From Rosa chinensis (lineage: Eukaryota > Streptophyta > Magnoliopsida > Rosales > Rosaceae), in NCBI RefSeq assembly GCF_002994745.2, contig NC_037092.1, forward strand, positions 85,046,824 through 85,110,823: 64,000 bases of DNA. Reading direction: 5' to 3'. A program made the translations under genes and the position numbers. Below are positions 60,971 through 64,000 of the stretch, piece after piece. Position 1 is the first letter of the stretch. Every line of letters begins with the position of its first letter. The notes under the pieces are model-generated. The model did no database searches, was not told the origin of the DNA, and worked only from the letters and a program-made list of their open reading frames with translations.

Positions 60971-61247
60971 TTGAGAGCTGCGGCAGTTTAGGGTTTTTTT
61001 TTTTCTCTTTTTTTTTCTTAGGCTAGGTTAAAACTCGTGCTTATAACGTATTGTAGAGAATTGTAATTGTGTATTTATTATTAATAATAGGAGCCCTTTA
61101 TATAGGGAGTTACAAAGTACACAAAAAGTAATAGAATCCGAATATATTGAATACCTAGAACCTTCTCCTATTACAACTCTAAACTCTAGTTTGTAGAGGC
61201 ACACATGATGTCGACATCTTTCAACATTCAATTAGTACTAGTGCATT

Positions 61248-61460
61248 TTTGTTACATCCATATCTAGAATTACTTGTTTGGGTGGTCATTTGAATGGTAA
61301 ACGTTTAAAATTTTTACTTTTACTTTCATTTCAAATTTTTAGGAGACTCTAAGTTTGACTTTTTGACGATTCACTTTTTGAAGAAACTTCCTTCATGAAA
61401 TATGTAGAGCACCTTGGATTAGTTATCCGAGGCTAATATGTGAAAGTCAAGCAATGCATT
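61248..61460 (+). repeat. Diverged LTR start related to family G
   Basis: TGTTACATCCATATCTAG, a GGTCATTTGAATGGTAAACG block and AACTTCCTTCATGAAATATG align with the first 200 bp of 52545-55107. The remainder is absent. Confidence 0.6.
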
Positions 61461-61550
61461 AGCATAGGAGCTAGATGTCAACAAGATATACAAGCGAAAA
61501 GTGACATCAATCACTGCTAATTCTGATTCTTTCTGATCAAATAGAAAAGG

Positions 61551-61745
61551 CTAATAGAAGCCCACCAAGAATAGAAACTGTAAGAGCTGCTCCGCTGGAA
61601 TACGCAGGCTGTAACCTACAGCCACTGGGGAAGTTGACGTGGCGCGGGGAGAGCCACTCATTGGATCAATGTAGGGGTTCAACGTAATTTCATAGTTGAC
61701 GGTGCCGTTAGAGTAAAATGTTTTACAGCCCTTGTCGTCAGCCAC
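61551..61745 (-). CDS. Hypothetical small protein, possibly a gene end
   Basis: Open minus-strand frame of about 64 codons (ADDKGCKTFYSNGTVNYE, ending LLQFLFLVGFY) with a hydrophobic C-terminus. No ATG starts this frame nearby; a separate ATG at about 61829 opens MAASAASCGKGSDFGSEP and ends shortly after. A frameshift or an unseen splice may join them. Family not recognised. Confidence 0.3.
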   Translation of the reverse strand: MADDKGCKTFYSNGTVNYEITLNPYIDPMSGSPRATSTSPVAVGYSLRIPAEQLLQFLFLVGFY

Positions 61746-61931
61746 CGCAATCGAACTGGAGTTTCCTCAGAGGCTCAGACCCAAAATCACTTCCCTTTCC
61801 GCAAGAAGCCGCAGAAGCAGCCATCAAAGAGCATAAGCGCGAAGGGCGGCTCTTACGAGATGGAGGAGAGAGGAAACCCAGAGCGAGAGGAAAGGGAATA
61901 AAGGGTTGTTGCTTTTAATGGAGCCCCGTTT

Positions 61932-62029
61932 CATTTATAGCCTCTGCAGAAACCGTACCAATATCGGGGGTTGAGGAAATGCTCTCTGGTTAGCGTCTCA
62001 TGCCGTCCTATCTCCCATCATCTTGGCCG
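61932..62029 (+). other. Possible first exon of a plus-strand transcript
   Basis: A CATTTATAG TATA-like element near 61933 is followed by a strong donor, GGCCG|GTAAGTGG, at 62029/62030. The next acceptor is at 62812. Together with the hairpin in between, this could be a spliced MIRNA host transcript. No coding potential. Confidence 0.35.
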
Positions 62030-62654
62030 GTAAGTGGTTTTTAAAATTTCAAATATTTTTTGTATCTCATATTGGGTAGAGGATGGTTATTGAGTTTGGG
62101 CTCTAATTGAAACTTAAAAGACATCGGATTGAACTGGTATATAGTAATCAACCAGGTTTCTATGAGTGGAGTATGCATTAATTTTTGATGTATTTACTTT
62201 TGGGGGGTTTCCTTTTGCCTTTACTTTGGTACCCAGTTACTATTTTCATGCCAACTTCACTTTTGTTTTCGGTTTCAACTAAATTTCTGCTTTATGTATT
62301 TGTTTTTGTTTTCAAATGGTGGTCTTTGCAGGTTACTTTAGATTAAAGCATTGTTTCCTTTCATAATGTTGTGATAGTTTTATCCTTTTGTATTTATGTC
62401 TTCTGTAACTTCATTTTAACTAATGTTATGGCTTATGGGAGCTGGCACTCCCGGCAGGAGTAGAATCAATTGTAATTGAAATGTATTAGAGTATGTGATT
62501 GAAATTGTTTATCCTTGATAAGTTGTATGCTCGGCAAGAGACTATGCATTCTATTGTTTATCTGTTGGGTAGGAGTCTTTGGAGGGAATTGTTTGTGCAT
62601 GCAGTGGAATCAAAGTCTGGGAATAAGGAGTGATTGATAGAGACATTTAACTAA

Positions 62655-62755
62655 TCCACTTATAGTAAAGTCTTCTTTGGTTCGATCAAGGCGTGTAAAA
62701 GAGGGTTTTCTCTACATGCCTTGATCGAGCTAAAGAAGACTTTGGTATAGGTTGC
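62655..62755 (+). ncRNA. MIRNA-like hairpin
   Basis: Arms 62664-62697 and 62713-62746 pair over 34 positions around a 15-nt loop (GTTCGATCAAGGCGTGTA opposite TACATGCCTTGATCGAGC). Of the five non-Watson-Crick positions, one is a true mismatch (G-G) and the other four are G-U wobble when read as plus-strand RNA. On the minus strand the four wobbles would be C-A clashes. Pairing continues more loosely to about 62655 and 62755. Size and near-perfect stem fit a plant pre-miRNA or a young foldback locus. I do not recognise the mature sequence. Confidence 0.6.
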
Positions 62756-62812
62756 AGTAGTGTGATTTATGTTTGTTATCATTTACTAAAGTATGATTTT
62801 TTTCTAATGCAG

Positions 62813-62883
62813 GTTCTGTTGTGTGTCTTGGACTATTTGGTTGTGGTCAAAGACTCAAAGGAGTTTTGTGATATTGAAAACAG
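62813..62883 (+). other. Possible internal exon
   Basis: Bounded by TTTTTTTCTAATGCAG and AACAG|GTGAGAAC. 71 bp, open in one frame (VLLCVLDYLVVVK) but with no family match. It supports a spliced plus-strand transcript through this region. Confidence 0.4.
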
Positions 62884-64000
62884 GTGAGAACGTTACTGTA
62901 TTTGTCATTTTTGTAGATCAATTGTAATCATTAAGTAATTTTTGATTTCTTTTGATTGACTGATAGTATTAGGTAGGAACATGACTTGTATGGTCTTCAA
63001 AGTTTGTTACCATAAATCGGTATTTAGCTTTCTGTCAGTTTTCTAGTTGAAGTTAGAATTTTTAACAATCTGATATAATGGTTTGAGTTTGATAACGAAA
63101 TTGTTTTAGTTGTCTTTATTGAATTTTACCCTTTGATAAAATGAATGCAGCAATAATCATAGCAGTAATCGAATTGAGATTGAACTCTCAAATGTTCTTA
63201 TTCTTTATCTGAATAATTTTCTCTTTTCTTCTTTATTATATATTCTTTGAAAAAATAGTTATATGATCCTTTTAAATAGATAGGTTGTTGTGTTTAGATT
63301 CATTAACTGTAGGTTATTTTGGAGTGAAACAGAGCCGGCTAAGCTCTCAACACAGTTAATAGAACTATGTTTTGAAGTTGGAGAAAACTTCAGCAAGCTT
63401 CAAGTTAACAATGATGCAATCAATGTCATCAAAGTAATTGAGAGTCATAATTAGGATCTAAGCCAACAAGGTCCGATCTTTGATAACATCTAATTAACAG
63501 CAACCAAAAAGGCCATACATAGTAAAGATTCAGTATTTTATAAAGAAACTCACGTACTGTAGCTAGAAGATTTTAAACCAAAAATGGGTAGTTAGCAGTG
63601 GTAAAAGTTACTGAAGACTTTTTGTCAGTAATGATCTAATCATGTTGAACTCTGAGAGACGCCTTCCAATCTCAGCAGAAATTTGAGCTGTACTTCAACA
63701 ATTCAAGAAATTTACTTTTACAGCATAAACCTTTCATTTAGGGTGATATGGGTATGTATTTGAAATTTGCATTGCAGTTCTCTACATGCCTTTCAAAATG
63801 AAAGAATATGTGCTCTTCCCAGTTCAGCTAACCTTAGAATTCCGTTCCTTTGTTCCCTCCATGCCTTTCTTCAACCTTGCTATCTCATATATTAGACGTT
63901 GTATTATATACAGTCCGCATAATCTGAAGGATTGAATCCACTGTTAGTATTTCAAAGCTTTACTAACAAGTGTCTTTGACTGAAAGGCCATCGAGGACAT
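62884..64000. other. Right-end sequence, no gene recognised
   Basis: AT-rich and apparently low in repeats. No reading frame I can assign. Confidence 0.4.

Larger units (their letters stand above)
60153..61226 (-). mobile_element. 5' part of a minus-strand Copia element
   Basis: Its LTR begins on the minus strand at 61226 (TGTTGAAAGATGTCG), has a TATA region (CTATATAAAGGGCTCC near 61093-61108) and an ACGTTATAAGCACGAG motif near 61034-61049 typical of plant Copia LTR/leader. The leader then runs to 60153 and, across solo LTR F, to the gag at 57021. Confidence 0.72.

Overview
This window looks like nuclear DNA of a flowering plant. It has AT-rich intergenic sequence, spliced genes with plant-type splice sites, a disease-resistance NLR, and dense nested retrotransposons. 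A rosid, possibly Rosaceae, is my inference from the flavour of the NLR, AOP-like and xylosyltransferase sequences; nothing in the window proves it.

The most unusual gene lies at the left edge (1-3727, minus strand). It is an NLR whose first exon encodes, in one uninterrupted reading frame, the N-terminal regulatory domain of a MYC2-type jasmonate transcription factor (JAZ-interacting and activation region, no bHLH) followed by a TIR domain. A 93-bp intron separates this exon from an NB-ARC and LRR part. The NB-ARC has the motifs of the non-TIR (RPS2/RPS5-like) class. The gene is therefore a double chimera: an integrated MYC domain, a TIR, and a CNL-type engine. It runs off the window at its 3' end.

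From 4.4 to 12 kb lie a decayed hAT transposon with a perfect 8-bp target duplication and a minisatellite in its intron, a Mutator-type inverted-repeat element with a 9-bp duplication, and the first exons of a GH3 beta-glucosidase cut off by a truncated Copia retroelement.

From 12 to 25.6 kb there is a broken Ty3/gypsy element (LTR, gag, protease), truncated LTR pieces of another gypsy family, and a solo LTR carrying a 5'-truncated LINE. From 25.6 to 44.7 kb a beta-1,2-xylosyltransferase pseudogene is split by a 17.5-kb nest. The outer layer is a minus-strand non-autonomous gypsy element (26123-43621, target duplication GCACT) carrying an intronless WUSCHEL-like homeobox copy. Its 3' LTR was hit by a solo LTR (28093-36525, duplication GATGA), which in turn was hit by an Athila-like gag-only element flanked by a 101-bp perfect duplication.

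From 45.9 to 47.4 kb is an AOP-like 2-oxoglutarate dioxygenase, complete except for one nonsense codon. From 47.6 to 61.5 kb come a Pack-MULE carrying a lectin-receptor-kinase fragment, a LINE-like retroposon, and solo LTRs, one of which contains fragments of an AVT3-type amino-acid transporter gene and a PPR gene. The right end (61.5-64 kb) is low-repeat sequence with a MIRNA-like hairpin next to plausible splice sites.

Most coding matter is transposon-derived or broken. Only the NLR shows no visible lesion. The dioxygenase and the WUS copy each carry a single stop codon in an otherwise readable frame.
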